This document shows positions 41,085-50,940 of a stretch of DNA of 64,000 bases, piece after piece. The translations under genes and the position numbers were made by a program. Below the pieces are notes generated by a model. The model saw nothing but the letters and a program-made list of their open reading frames with translations, was not told the DNA's origin and made no database searches. The stretch is from positions 42,447 through 106,446 of the forward strand of contig NZ_JASATW010000020.1 of the NCBI RefSeq assembly GCF_030405905.1. The letters run 5' to 3'. How positions within the stretch are numbered: the first letter of the stretch is position 1; every line of letters begins with the position of its first letter. This DNA comes from Sphaerothrix gracilis. Its GTDB lineage: Bacteria; Cyanobacteriota; Cyanobacteriia; Phormidesmidales; Phormidesmidaceae.

Positions 41085-41906
41085 ATGGCAAGTAATTCCT
41101 CTCGTCAATGGCTGATTGCCCTGTTGGGCTGGCTAGTGGCCTGCCTCTTGTTCTTCCCAATTTTCTGGATGTTCATCACCAGCTTCAAGACAGAAGTGGC
41201 GGCGGTGGCGACTCCGCCCCAACTCTTCTTTCAACCCACCTTTGAGAACTACATCGCCGTGCAGGCCCGCGCCTCCTACTTCAACTTCGCCTGGAATAGC
41301 GTGGTGATTTCGATTGGGGCCACGATTCTGGCGCTGCTGCTGGCGATTCCGGCGGCCTACGCCATGTCGTTTTTTCCCACGAAGCGCACCAAGGGCACTT
41401 TGCTGTGGATGCTCTCCACTAAGATGCTGCCTGCGGTTGGTGTGTTAGTGCCGATTTATATCCTGGGGCGGGAAACGGGACTGCTGGATACCCGCATCGG
41501 CCTGATCATCATTTATACGCTAATTAATCTGCCGATAGTGGTGTGGATGATCTACAGCTTCTTCAAGGAAGTGCCGAAGGAAATTTTGGAAGCCGATCGC
41601 ATGGACGGGGCGTCCACCTGGCAGGAAGTAGTGCACGTGCTGCTGCCCCTAGCTCTACCGGGCATTGCCTCCACCGCCTTGCTGTCCATCATTCTGTCTT
41701 GGAATGAAGCCTTTTGGAGCCTGAATCTGACCACCTTTGATGCGGCTCCACTGACGGCCTTCATCGCGTCATTTTCCAGTCCCCAGGGGTTGTTCTGGGC
41801 CAAACTGTCTGCCGCTTCAACGATGGCGATCGCCCCTATCTTGATCTTCGGCTGGATCAGCCAGCGACAACTGGTCCGAGGTCTCACTTTTGGGGCCGTT
41901 AAGTAA
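41085..41906 (+). CDS. Polyol/sugar ABC transporter permease 2 (MalG/SmoG-like)
   Basis: This 273-residue inner-membrane permease has six hydrophobic segments and the EAA loop EADRMDGASTWQEVVHVLLP. It has the MalG-type start (FFPIFWMFITSFKTEVAAVA) and LLALLLAIPAAYAMSFFPTK. The ATG at 41085 directly follows the first permease stop and is preferred over an upstream in-frame start at 41058 inside that gene. It pairs with permease 1. Confidence 0.93.
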   Translation: MASNSSRQWLIALLGWLVACLLFFPIFWMFITSFKTEVAAVATPPQLFFQPTFENYIAVQARASYFNFAWNSVVISIGATILALLLAIPAAYAMSFFPTKRTKGTLLWMLSTKMLPAVGVLVPIYILGRETGLLDTRIGLIIIYTLINLPIVVWMIYSFFKEVPKEILEADRMDGASTWQEVVHVLLPLALPGIASTALLSIILSWNEAFWSLNLTTFDAAPLTAFIASFSSPQGLFWAKLSAASTMAIAPILIFGWISQRQLVRGLTFGAVK

Positions 41907-41959
41907 ACACCGTTTTGCACATTTGTTTTGCACATTTATCGACCTAAGGTGAGCGACCC

Positions 41960-43168
41960 ATGTCTACTGTCACATTGCGAGACATCCATAAAGCCTACAG
42001 CGATTATGAGGTGATTAAAGGCGTTGATTTAGATATCAACGATAGGGAATTTGTCGTTTTCGTTGGCCCTTCCGGCTGTGGTAAATCCACTCTGTTGCGG
42101 ATGATCGCGGGGCTGGAAGATATTACCTCCGGTGACTTGCTGATTGATGGCGATCGCATGAACGAAGTACCGCCCGACAAGCGAGGTCTGGCAATGGTGT
42201 TTCAGACCTATGCCCTCTATCCCCACATGACCGTGGCCGAAAACATGGCCTTCAGCCTGCGACTGGCAGGGGTTTCCAAAGAGCGGCGGATGGAGCGGGC
42301 CCGTGAAGTGGCCCGGGTTCTGCAGCTAGAGCCATTGCTCGATCGCAAGCCCAAAGCCCTTTCCGGCGGTCAGCGGCAGCGGGTAGCCATTGGTCGAGCC
42401 TTAGTCCGCAATCCCCGCGTATTCCTGTTTGATGAACCGTTGTCTAATCTGGATGCGGCCCTGCGGGTGCAGATGCGGATTGAGCTGGCGGGCCTGCACG
42501 AAAGTCTGCAGTCCACCATGATTTATGTCACCCACGACCAGGTGGAAGCCATGACCCTGGCAGACAAGATTGTGGTGTTGCAGGGCGGCATCGTCGAGCA
42601 GGTGGGTTCTCCTTTAGAGCTGTATCACCATCCCCGCAACCTATTTGTAGCGGGGTTCATCGGCTCGCCCAAGATGAACTTCCTCTCAGTACAGACCGTT
42701 GGCGTGCAAGATTCAGGTACCGTCGTTCGGCTCCCCGGCGATGCCAGCGTCACCGTGCCCGTGCAGCCCAAGATGCTCTCGGCAGGCGATCGCGCTACCC
42801 TTGGCATCCGCCCTGAACACCTACGGATTGACGCTCATAACCCCACGCTGATGGGCGAAGTGCTAGTAGTTGAACGACTAGGGGGCGAAACCTACCTCTA
42901 CGTCAAAATCGCTGGGGGCGATACCTTCATTGTCCAGACCGATGGCGACAACCGGGCCAAGGTGCGCGATCGCGTGCCTATTCACATCGACGGGACTTTG
43001 TGCCATCTGTTTAACGTCGAGGGAATGGCAATTCCCAAAGCCGAGCGCCATCACCTCACCGCTCAGTCCCAGCATCCTGAAGTCACGCCAACGCAAACCG
43101 CAGCCTCCCAAAAGCAAACCTATGAACAGCAACCCCAGCCCAACCAAATCCCTCGTCAAGCTGACTGA
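41960..43168 (+). CDS. Polyol/sugar ABC transporter ATPase (MalK/SmoK-like)
   Basis: This 402-residue ATPase has Walker A GPSGCGKSTLLRMIAGLE, Q-loop MVFQTYALYPHMTV, signature ALSGGQRQRVAIGRAL, Walker B RVFLFDEPLSNLDA and switch His in YVTHDQVEAMTLAD. The C-terminal regulatory part (TOBE; LGIRPEHLRID) is as in MalK-type proteins of CUT1 importers. The last ~40 residues (from about TAQSQHPEVTPTQTAASQKQ) are low-complexity, and their codons overlap the start of the mannitol dehydrogenase gene by 47 bases. It powers the two permeases just upstream. Confidence 0.94.
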   Translation: MSTVTLRDIHKAYSDYEVIKGVDLDINDREFVVFVGPSGCGKSTLLRMIAGLEDITSGDLLIDGDRMNEVPPDKRGLAMVFQTYALYPHMTVAENMAFSLRLAGVSKERRMERAREVARVLQLEPLLDRKPKALSGGQRQRVAIGRALVRNPRVFLFDEPLSNLDAALRVQMRIELAGLHESLQSTMIYVTHDQVEAMTLADKIVVLQGGIVEQVGSPLELYHHPRNLFVAGFIGSPKMNFLSVQTVGVQDSGTVVRLPGDASVTVPVQPKMLSAGDRATLGIRPEHLRIDAHNPTLMGEVLVVERLGGETYLYVKIAGGDTFIVQTDGDNRAKVRDRVPIHIDGTLCHLFNVEGMAIPKAERHHLTAQSQHPEVTPTQTAASQKQTYEQQPQPNQIPRQAD

Positions 43169-44621
43169 GGGGAACCTCTCACATCTGCCCGAACTGGTAC
43201 GCATTCCGAAGTACGATCGCAGCCAAGTGACTCACGGCCTCGTCCATTTTGGGGTCGGCGGCTTCCACCGGGCGCACCAGGCGCTGTACCTGGACAATTA
43301 CCTGGAGCAGCACCCTAACAGCGACTGGAGCATCTGCGGCGTCGGTCTGCTGGAGTTCGACCGCAAAATGCGGGATGTCATGCACTCTCAGAACTGTCTG
43401 TATACCCTGGTGGAGCGATCGCCCGCTGGGGACAATGCCCGCATCATCGGCTCCATCAGCCAGTACCTGTTTGCCCCCGACGATCACGAGGCTGTCATTG
43501 CAATCCTAGCAGCCCCCCAGTGCCGCATCGTCACCCTGACCATCACCGAAGGCGGCTACTACGTGGTTGAAGGGACGGGTGAGTTCGATGTTGGTCATCC
43601 CACCATCCAGCACGATTTGCAGAACCCGGATGAACCCCACGGCATTTACGGCTTCCTGGCAGCGGCGCTGAATCGGCGGCAACAGCGGGGTATTCCCCCC
43701 TTCACCGTCCTCTCCTGCGACAACCTCCAGGGTAACGGTGACCTGGTCGGCAGCATGCTGACGGCCTTCGCTAAACGGCAAAATCCTGACCTGGGCCGGT
43801 GGATCGAAGAGAATGTGGCCTTTCCAAACAGCATGGTCGATCGCATTACCCCGTCTACCACCCCAACCGATATTCAGATGGTGCGCGATCGCTTTGGCAT
43901 CGATGACAGTTGGCCCGTGGTGGCCGAACCGTTCAGTCAGTGGGTAATTGAAGATAAATTCTGCGCGGGCAGGCCCGATTGGGAGTCTGTGGGCGTGCAG
44001 ATGACAGACGATGTCAGGCCCTACGAAATGATGAAGCTGCGGCTGCTGAATGCCAGCCACTCGCTGATAGGCTATCTGGGGTCGCTGCTTGGATACAGCT
44101 ACACGTCTGAGGCAATGGATGATCCGTTGATTCGTCAGGTTGTTGAACGGCTGATGGATGAAGTTTCGTCAACGCTGCCGCCGCTTCCCGGCATTCAGCT
44201 CGACCGCTATAAACAAACGCTAATCGAGCGGTTTGCTAATACAAAAGTGCGCGATCAGCTCTCTCGCCTGTGTCTAAACGGCTCGGACAAAATACCCAAG
44301 TTCATCCTTGGCAGCTTGAGGGATAAGCTGGCGCAGGATGGGGCAATTACCTATTTGAGCTTTGCGATCGCGCTCTGGTTCCGCTACCTCAACGGCAAAG
44401 ATGAACAGGGTCAGTCGTTACCTATTAACGACCCAATGGCAACCCTGCTCACCGAAAAAGCGCTCATGGGCAAAGATGATCCGACACCGCTACTCAGCAT
44501 CAGCCAAATCTTTGGCAACTTGTCTAATTCTAGAGAGTTCATAACGGCTGTCACCCACCATCTGCAACAGCTCTATGCACTGGGAACACAGGAAACAGTA
44601 TCCCGACTTTTTGGAAAGTAA
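43122..44621 (+). CDS. Mannitol 2-dehydrogenase (polyol long-chain dehydrogenase)
   Basis: This enzyme of about 499 residues oxidises D-mannitol to fructose with NAD+. It has the N-terminal fingerprint HFGVGGFHRAHQALYLDNYL and the catalytic block MMKLRLLNASHSLIGYLG, where Lys, Asn and His correspond to the K-N-H active site of Pseudomonas mannitol dehydrogenase. Other family segments are TLTITEGGYYV and VDRITPSTTP. The ATG at 43122 lies within the ATPase gene end; a longer frame from 42930 adds out-of-family sequence. Arabinitol or sorbitol could also be substrates in this family. Confidence 0.92.
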   Translation: MNSNPSPTKSLVKLTEGNLSHLPELVRIPKYDRSQVTHGLVHFGVGGFHRAHQALYLDNYLEQHPNSDWSICGVGLLEFDRKMRDVMHSQNCLYTLVERSPAGDNARIIGSISQYLFAPDDHEAVIAILAAPQCRIVTLTITEGGYYVVEGTGEFDVGHPTIQHDLQNPDEPHGIYGFLAAALNRRQQRGIPPFTVLSCDNLQGNGDLVGSMLTAFAKRQNPDLGRWIEENVAFPNSMVDRITPSTTPTDIQMVRDRFGIDDSWPVVAEPFSQWVIEDKFCAGRPDWESVGVQMTDDVRPYEMMKLRLLNASHSLIGYLGSLLGYSYTSEAMDDPLIRQVVERLMDEVSSTLPPLPGIQLDRYKQTLIERFANTKVRDQLSRLCLNGSDKIPKFILGSLRDKLAQDGAITYLSFAIALWFRYLNGKDEQGQSLPINDPMATLLTEKALMGKDDPTPLLSISQIFGNLSNSREFITAVTHHLQQLYALGTQETVSRLFGK

Positions 44622-44668
44622 TACAATTATTGCTGAATAATACGTAGCTGGGCATTGCTAAAAGAAAT

Positions 44669-44685
44669 AGGGTACTCAGTGCCCT
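44669..44685 (+). terminator. Short hairpin before the alcohol dehydrogenase gene
   Basis: AGGGTAC-TCA-GTGCCCT forms a 7-bp stem with one G.T pair. There is no T run. It may be a weak attenuator between mannitol dehydrogenase and alcohol dehydrogenase. Confidence 0.3.
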
Positions 44686-44704
44686 TGTCATTCGGAGATA
44701 GAAA

Positions 44705-45745
44705 TTGAAGGCTGTAATCTATCGAGAATTTGGTGAACCGCTTGCTATTGAGAGGGTGCCAGACCCGACACCTCCAACTAGGGGCGTGGTGATCGACGTA
44801 AAAGCAACAGGGCTATGCCGAAGCGATTGGCACGGCTGGATGGGACATGATTCAAGCATTCGCCTTCCCCATGTTCCTGGGCATGAGCTTGCTGGTGTCG
44901 TTGAAGCTGTGGGTTCAGAGGTCACCAAGTGGAAACCTGGAGACCGGGTCACGCTGCCTTTTGTTTGTGGGTGTGGAGCATGTCCCCAATGCACCTCTGG
45001 AAATCATCAGGTCTGTGACTATCAGTTCCAACCGGGTTTTACACACTGGGGTTCGTTCGCCAAATACGTGGCGATTGATTATGCGGATGTCAATCTAGTT
45101 CGCCTGCCGGAGGAGCTTGACTTTGTCACAGCAGCAAGCCTTGGGTGCCGATTCGTGACATCTTTTCGGGCAGTAGTTGATCAAGGTCAAATTTCTCCTG
45201 GGCAATGGGTCGCCGTACACGGATGCGGTGGGGTTGGGCTTTCTGCCATCATGATCGCCAACGCATTAAACGCACATGTTGTTGCAATTGACATTGATAG
45301 CGAAAAACTGAACTTTGCTAAGCGTATCGGCGCTGATGCGGTACTCAATGCAGCTGAGGTCAATTCCGTTGCTGAGAGTATTCAAAGCATTACGGCTGGT
45401 GGAGCACACGTATCGATTGATGCGCTCGGGAGTACTGTGACATGTTTGAACTCAATTTTCGGCTTGCGCAAACGTGGCAAGCATATTCAGGTTGGCTTAA
45501 TGCTGGGTGATGACAGTCGCCCCATGTTGCCAATGGATCTGGTGATTGCGAATGAATTAGAAATTATTGGTTCTCATGGGATACAAGCACACAGGTATTC
45601 CGAACTTCTCGCAATGATTCGGGCCGGTAAGTTGAAGCCAGAGATGCTCATCGGCAGAACTATTAGTCTCGAAGACTCTTTGGTTGAGCTTCCAAGCATG
45701 AGTAGCTTTAAGGGTACAGGCGTCACAGTAATTGATCGGTTCTAA
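44705..45745 (+). CDS. Zinc-dependent alcohol dehydrogenase
   Basis: This 346-residue medium-chain dehydrogenase has the catalytic zinc ligands in ATGLCRSDWHGWMGHDS and LPHVPGHELAGVVEAVG (GHE), the structural zinc Cys group in FVCGCGACPQCTSGNHQVCD, and the NAD(P) fingerprint VAVHGCGGVGLSAIMIANAL. The TTG at 44705 is the start, with GGAG 7 bases upstream and no closer alternative before the conserved KAVIYREFGEPL. It lies 83 bases after mannitol dehydrogenase on the same strand and may act on another polyol or alcohol. Codon use seems less GC-rich than the mannitol operon. Confidence 0.9.
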   Translation: MKAVIYREFGEPLAIERVPDPTPPTRGVVIDVKATGLCRSDWHGWMGHDSSIRLPHVPGHELAGVVEAVGSEVTKWKPGDRVTLPFVCGCGACPQCTSGNHQVCDYQFQPGFTHWGSFAKYVAIDYADVNLVRLPEELDFVTAASLGCRFVTSFRAVVDQGQISPGQWVAVHGCGGVGLSAIMIANALNAHVVAIDIDSEKLNFAKRIGADAVLNAAEVNSVAESIQSITAGGAHVSIDALGSTVTCLNSIFGLRKRGKHIQVGLMLGDDSRPMLPMDLVIANELEIIGSHGIQAHRYSELLAMIRAGKLKPEMLIGRTISLEDSLVELPSMSSFKGTGVTVIDRF

Positions 45746-46619
45746 CACGACAGCCGCAAGCTCCTCAGGCTTACACGTTAAACCGCTTAGTGTCGTTACC
45801 AGCTACGTCAACGTATCGATATTGCGCCGAATCATGACCACTTCGTCAGCAGCATAAAGATTGGTAATGGTGGCTTCAACTTCAACACTGAGTGTTTTTC
45901 TATACAGCAATTTGCTCCAGTTCTAAAACTACTTCATGGCGGAATCCACTCTTTTGAGTCCGATGGATAAATCCGTAGATGACATTTTATGGAACTCAGT
46001 GACAATGGTGTTTTGATAATCTGATTCATCCTAGAACCTACGTTCCGCAGGTTGCTTTTTATTTTCAGGAGTGCATTAGATTTAAGGTCGCTGGAGTCAT
46101 TGAAATCCCGTTGGTCATGCTTCAAAATCCGAGGCTGGTCTAAATTGCGAAATATTAAGGCCGTGGTTCAATAAAAAATATGACCTGAACCTAGAATGCT
46201 TGCTCAATAAGGTTTTCAAGAGTTGATGGCTGATATGCACATCAGAAATATACTGTCAACCTGCGGAATGTCGGCTAGAAATCAGCAACGCCAAGGACTT
46301 TATCGAGTCCGCACCGTCTACTGCCGAGCCTGACCCAAGATGGGTCAGGCACTCAGGCCCTTACCTCACATCAAAATGATTAGCTACGGGCTTGAGCACT
46401 TGCGGTTTGTTAGCGGCCCAATTAAGACGGGTAGCTTAGAGAAGAAAGTAACTCTATGTGATTCATAGACAGAAAGACTCAATCGTTTGTAGAGGCATGA
46501 TGTTATCGCCAACACATTCAGGCTTTAGGAAATGGCGCATGACGACTATGCTTAGCCCATTTTTTGTATAGTTTACCCGCTTGTCTTCATCAACAGTAAA
46601 ATTTTGCGAGGTCTTCTCA
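45746..46619. other. Long gap with degenerate sequence
   Basis: There is no convincing gene in these 874 bases. On the minus strand a stretch near 45800-45890 reads like a protein tail (LSVEVEATITNLYAADEVVM, then IRRNIDTLT and a stop) without a start, so it may be a gene remnant. A perfect 9-bp hairpin lies at 46328-46350. Many stops occur in all frames. Confidence 0.4.
46328..46350. repeat. Perfect 9-bp hairpin
   Basis: GCCTGACCC-AAGAT-GGGTCAGGC. No T run is adjacent on either side. It is isolated in the gap and its function is unknown. Confidence 0.5.
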
Positions 46620-46982
46620 ATGCGTATAAATCCCACCACGCTAACAGAACTGCAACAGGTTACAGATAGCCCCGTAGTCATCGCAGACAACAAAGGGCTA
46701 ATCACCTATGTCAATTCGTGTTTTCAAGAGGTACTGGGCTGGACTCAGCAAGATTTACTAGGTAAGCTAATTACCACTTTATTACCAGAGGAATTTCGCG
46801 ATTCTCACAATCTCGCTTTTTCCAGATTTCAATTCACTGAGAAAGCCACTGTTTTGAATCATCCGCTCAAACTCAAAACAATTACCAAAGATCGCCAGGA
46901 GATTATCACTGAACATTATATAATCGCTGAAAAAACAGCAGATGGCTGGGCTTTTGGTGCTATCCTTAAGCCGCTGACATAA
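46620..46982 (+). CDS. Stand-alone PAS-domain protein
   Basis: This 120-residue protein is essentially one PAS domain: LQQVTDSPVVIADNKGLITY, VNSCFQEVLGWTQQDLLGKL (the NxxFxxxxGYxxxE-like core) and a final beta segment ITEHYIIAEKTADGWAFGAI. There is no output or membrane part. The ATG at 46620 has GAGG 9 bases upstream and is preferred over an in-frame start at 46581. It lies 206 bases upstream of a large hybrid kinase on the same strand and could be a separate sensor for it. A ligand cannot be named. Confidence 0.7.
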   Translation: MRINPTTLTELQQVTDSPVVIADNKGLITYVNSCFQEVLGWTQQDLLGKLITTLLPEEFRDSHNLAFSRFQFTEKATVLNHPLKLKTITKDRQEIITEHYIIAEKTADGWAFGAILKPLT

Positions 46983-47003
46983 AGGCTGCTTCCCTATTCT
47001 TTT

Positions 47004-47066
47004 TAGGACGGGTAAAGCTCTCTAGGCATAGCTGCGCTAAAGCGACAGCCTAATCCATGCAGGTGT
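47004..47066 (+). repeat. Dispersed repeat, copy A
   Basis: Starting TAGGACGGGTAAAGCTC and containing GCTGCGCTAAAGCGACAGC, this segment is an approximate inverted match to 57219-57290. The central 36 bases differ at about four positions. It lies in the gap before the hybrid kinase. Confidence 0.6.
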
Positions 47067-47188
47067 TGACTTATGGCCTCAAGTAAGACTACGTCAACGT
47101 TCCTCAACCGCAACCTACATTTATGCATGTTTAACTGCGCATACTTACTCAGACAGTTTTTTGTACAAACGCGCTAATCTTTAGTCGC

Positions 47189-50100
47189 ATGATTGATCCC
47201 TCTGCAACAATTTTAGAGCAGCTAAGAACCACTTTAGGCAAGATGGAAGTGGCGCTTGATGCTGTTACGGATGCAATTGTTTGGACCAACGAAAGCGGTA
47301 AGATTCAGTGGTGCAATGCTGCGTTCGAGCAGATGATAGGACAAAAGCAGCTGCTCCTTCTAGGCGAATACTTAGACAAGAAACTGCCGCTCTATCAAGA
47401 TGAAATCTTGTTAGCCGCTGAGCAGCATCCCTGTAGCTTGGCCTTAATTCAGCAAGTTCAAGGAACTCAATGCTATGTCTTACAGTTAGAAGAGACAAAG
47501 CGAATACTGGAAATTTCTTGGGCACCTGTTCAGTTTGGAACAGACAAGATTGAATTAAGCGCTGTTTTAGCTATTCGCGATGTTACCGAGAAGAAGGAAG
47601 CCGAAATAGAGCTTGAACAATATCGCGTTCAGCTAGAATCAATTGTTGAAAGTCGTACTGCAGAATTAAAGGCTGCTAATGAGTGGCTTTGTCAGGAGAT
47701 TGTTGAGCGCCAACGAGTAGAACAGGCGCTCATTTATAGTGAAGCTTCTATTCGCTCTCTCTATGAGGTAACGTCTTCTCCTAAACTAAGTTTTGAGCAA
47801 TCAATTGAAGATCTGCTCAATTTCGGCTGCCAGCAATTCAACTTGCCTCTAGGGGCGCTGTCCTGTATTGAGTCTGACCAGTATACTATTCAGCTTGCTC
47901 GCCTACCTAACAAAACACTACTACAGGATATTAGCCTATCTTTAGATAGTACTTATTGCCAAGCTGTTATTGAAGCTGGTAAAACGCTATGCATTCTTGG
48001 CGCTAGCCATTCCACTTGGGCTAGCCATCCATGTTACAAAACTTTGAAGCTAGAGACTTATTTAGGCGCGCCTGTCTTCGTCAATGGGAAAGTCTATGGA
48101 ACCCTAGCCTTTGCCAGCCAAGCGATTAGGGAAGAGCCGTTTTCTACAGTTGAGAAAGAGCTAATTAGGCTCATGTCTCAGTGGATTGGTCATGAAATTG
48201 AGCGACAAAAAACGGCAATTGACTTGGCCAAGGCCCGGGATGAGGCTTTAGCTGCAACCCAGGCTAAAAGCGACTTTCTGGCAACAATGAGCCATGAAAT
48301 TCGGACTCCCATGAATGCAGTTATTGGCATGACGGGACTATTATTAGATACTTCTCTGAATGAAGAGCAATATAATTTTGTTAATACTATTCGTAGTGGT
48401 GGAGATGCGCTTCTCAATCTAATTAATGACATATTAGATTTTTCAAAAATTGAGTCTGGTCAGCTGGATCTTGAAGAGCATCCGCTTGATTTGCGTTGCT
48501 GTATTGAGGAATCTTTTGATATTATTGCCACTAAAGCAGCTGAGAAAAAACTAGAACTGGCTTATCAAATTGATTCTGTTTTGCCAAATATTTTGATCGG
48601 CGATGTTACCCGACTTCGACAGGTACTCGTCAATCTATTAAGTAATGCAGTTAAGTTTACTCAAGCTGGCGAAGTTGTCATCCTCGCAAATTTGCAGTCT
48701 TCCCCTGTGCGACTGAGCGATTTTTCGGTTCAATACGAGATTTGTTTTGCCGTACGAGATACGGGCATTGGCATTCCAACAGACCGGATGAATCGACTAT
48801 TCAAACCTTTTAGCCAGGTTGATTCCTCTACTACCCGCCGATATGGAGGAACAGGTCTAGGGTTGGCTATTTGCAAGCAGCTAGTTGAAATGATGGGCGG
48901 AGATATCTGGGTCGAAAGTCAGCCTGGTCAGGGGACAACGTTTTACTTCACAATTCAGGCACACGCCGCCCATAAAGATAGTGGACAAAGCTCTCCTAGC
49001 AAACCTGTTCAAATGGCCGGTAAGCGGCTGCTAATCGTTGACGATAATGCGACTAATCGCCAAATTTTAGACAAACAGGCGCGAGCCTGGGGAATGTTAA
49101 CGCGAGTAGCTCAGTCAGGTGCTGATGCGCTGTCTCTGCTTCAGCTTAAGGAATCTTTCGATATTGCTATTCTAGACATGCAGATGCCGGAAATGGACGG
49201 TTTGATGCTGGCTAAAGCTATTCATCATCTGCCGGAGTATAGCAATCTGCCATTGATCATGCTGACTTCAATTGGCAAGCATGAGATTAGCCAATCAGAT
49301 CTGCAGCAGCATTTTGCCGCTTTTCTAAACAAGCCTGTCAAACAATCACAGCTTTTAGATATTATTTCTGATCTGTTTAGGGGGCGATCGCCGCGAGTTA
49401 CCTCTGTGCAGACAGGTTCTGCAATGGACCATGAGCTTGCCACTAAGCTACCTTTGCGCATCCTAGTCGCCGAGGACAATAGCGTAAACCTCCAGCTATC
49501 CATTCAATTACTGAAGCGAATGGGTTATCGTGCTGACGTTGCGGGAAATGGATTAGAGGCCATCGCCGCACTGCAACGTCAGACTTACGACGTTGTGCTG
49601 ATGGATTTGCAGATGCCAGAAATGGACGGCTTCACCGCTACTCATCAGATCTGTCAAAAGTGGTCGCCGTCAGAACGGCCATGGATCGTTGCGGTCACAG
49701 CTAATGCGATGCCAGGTGATCGTGAGGCCTGTCTCAAAGCTGGCATGAACGACTATATCAGTAAGCCCATTCGGATTGAAGAATTGGTGGGTGCCCTTAA
49801 AAGAGCGAAACGCCCTGTTAGCAAGACAGAAAATCTGCCTATGTGCAACACGTCGGGGCAGACAGAGCTAAGATTGCTTACCGCCACAGATGCTCAGCTA
49901 GTGACAAAGCCGGCTTCTGACAAGTTGCAAGCTGGAACGCTCAATTTTGCAGATGAGGACGCCAATTCACAGGTAGAACCATTCATATGCAGAAATTTGG
50001 TCGATTTACAACAGTTACAGCACATGCTGCTGCCCTTCGGCGATGAAGCAGCCCAGTCTTTGCGATCGCTCGTCAGTATTTACTGTCAAGAAACTCCCAA

Positions 50101-50356
50101 AATATTAGCAAAGATGCGTACAGCAATTGATCACGGAAACGTCAGTAAACTTAATCTACAGGCTCACTCACTCAAATCGAGCAGCGCTAGTCTAGGCGCC
50201 CAGCATTTGGCCAATCTTTGCAAATCTTTGGAGGCATTAGAGAACTCCGAGCAAATGCAGAAAGCGACAACCACACTTTTAGAGTTAGAAACCGCATATG
50301 AGCAGGTCAAGATCGAGTTAGAACAAGCCGTCAGCTTGTATCCGTTAGCTGACTGA
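47189..50356 (+). CDS. Hybrid histidine kinase, PAS-GAF-HisKA-HATPase-REC-REC-HPt
   Basis: This 1055-residue soluble kinase has, in order: a PAS domain (about 20-135), coiled coil, GAF (about 195-340, no obvious chromophore Cys context), HisKA with His369 in ATMSHEIRTPMNAVIGMTGL, HATPase (NLLSNAVKFTQ, VRDTGIGIP, GTGLGLAICKQLVEMMGG), receiver 1 (LLIVDDNATNR, ILDMQMPEMDG), receiver 2 (ILVAEDNSVN, VLMDLQMPEMDGF) and a C-terminal HPt (LQAHSLKSSSASLGAQHLAN). It is a full phosphorelay in one chain. No DNA-binding output is present, so it must signal to an unlinked partner. Confidence 0.93.
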   Translation: MIDPSATILEQLRTTLGKMEVALDAVTDAIVWTNESGKIQWCNAAFEQMIGQKQLLLLGEYLDKKLPLYQDEILLAAEQHPCSLALIQQVQGTQCYVLQLEETKRILEISWAPVQFGTDKIELSAVLAIRDVTEKKEAEIELEQYRVQLESIVESRTAELKAANEWLCQEIVERQRVEQALIYSEASIRSLYEVTSSPKLSFEQSIEDLLNFGCQQFNLPLGALSCIESDQYTIQLARLPNKTLLQDISLSLDSTYCQAVIEAGKTLCILGASHSTWASHPCYKTLKLETYLGAPVFVNGKVYGTLAFASQAIREEPFSTVEKELIRLMSQWIGHEIERQKTAIDLAKARDEALAATQAKSDFLATMSHEIRTPMNAVIGMTGLLLDTSLNEEQYNFVNTIRSGGDALLNLINDILDFSKIESGQLDLEEHPLDLRCCIEESFDIIATKAAEKKLELAYQIDSVLPNILIGDVTRLRQVLVNLLSNAVKFTQAGEVVILANLQSSPVRLSDFSVQYEICFAVRDTGIGIPTDRMNRLFKPFSQVDSSTTRRYGGTGLGLAICKQLVEMMGGDIWVESQPGQGTTFYFTIQAHAAHKDSGQSSPSKPVQMAGKRLLIVDDNATNRQILDKQARAWGMLTRVAQSGADALSLLQLKESFDIAILDMQMPEMDGLMLAKAIHHLPEYSNLPLIMLTSIGKHEISQSDLQQHFAAFLNKPVKQSQLLDIISDLFRGRSPRVTSVQTGSAMDHELATKLPLRILVAEDNSVNLQLSIQLLKRMGYRADVAGNGLEAIAALQRQTYDVVLMDLQMPEMDGFTATHQICQKWSPSERPWIVAVTANAMPGDREACLKAGMNDYISKPIRIEELVGALKRAKRPVSKTENLPMCNTSGQTELRLLTATDAQLVTKPASDKLQAGTLNFADEDANSQVEPFICRNLVDLQQLQHMLLPFGDEAAQSLRSLVSIYCQETPKILAKMRTAIDHGNVSKLNLQAHSLKSSSASLGAQHLANLCKSLEALENSEQMQKATTTLLELETAYEQVKIELEQAVSLYPLAD

Positions 50357-50448
50357 TCAAGCTAGCTCGATTGACAGTGACCTTGCTCCAACATCAGAAA
50401 CAATCTTGACTGCTCAAGCTCTGAAGCTACAGGCAGGGCATTGACGAA

Positions 50449-50940
50449 TCATTTAGAGGTAGACAGCGTAACCTCTTCGGCAAGAACTGCTTTCGACTGG
50501 TCTTTGAGAGAGAACTGCAGAAAGGGGGAGGCCAGAAAGGGGGTCAAAATCACCATGACGATGATAGCGGCTTCCAAAGGGTGATCCAAGACGACCGGCA
50601 GAGCCAATTCCAGCAAAGACTAAGTCCACTTCCCCGCGCGGAATCATACCGACACCAACAGCTAGACGATTGACGTTGGGCTAACCAGACACGGCCCAGC
50701 CTATGACGATACAAAGCTTTAATTAAAGAACTTATCAAGCAAAATAGCTCCCAGCAAAAAGGCGCTAGCGCTGATGAGGGGATAGACCACATTTAGCAAA
50801 TCTACCTCACCAGTTTTGGCTAAACTGGCGACAACAGCTAGCACAGTGATGCCGAGCACGTCGTCGATTACTGCTGCCCCGACTGTAATTTGGCCTTTTG
50901 TTGACTTAAGCTGTCCCAATTCTGAGGTCCTGCCGTTCCC
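50449..50940 (-). pseudogene. Decayed CPA2-type Na+/H+ antiporter
   Basis: On the minus strand, pieces of a NapA-type antiporter are readable but broken. TSELGQLKSTKGQITVGAAV and IDDVLGITVLAVVASLAKTG give the conserved core near 50719-50940, ending at a stop after FLLGAILLDKFFN. After a region of missing sequence, VGMIPRGEVDLVFAGIGSA appears near 50600-50650, then a frameshift leads to VVLDHPLEAAIIVMVILTPF and the normal C-terminus ending at 50449. N-terminal parts are absent. It has an internal deletion, a stop and a frameshift, so it cannot make a working transporter. An intact antiporter of another family lies at 30354-31976. Confidence 0.82.

Noticed and set aside
42930..43121. Longer N-terminus for mannitol dehydrogenase
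   Set aside because: The extra 64 residues lie in another frame of the ABC ATPase gene, are Cys/Pro/Ser-rich and are not part of the family.
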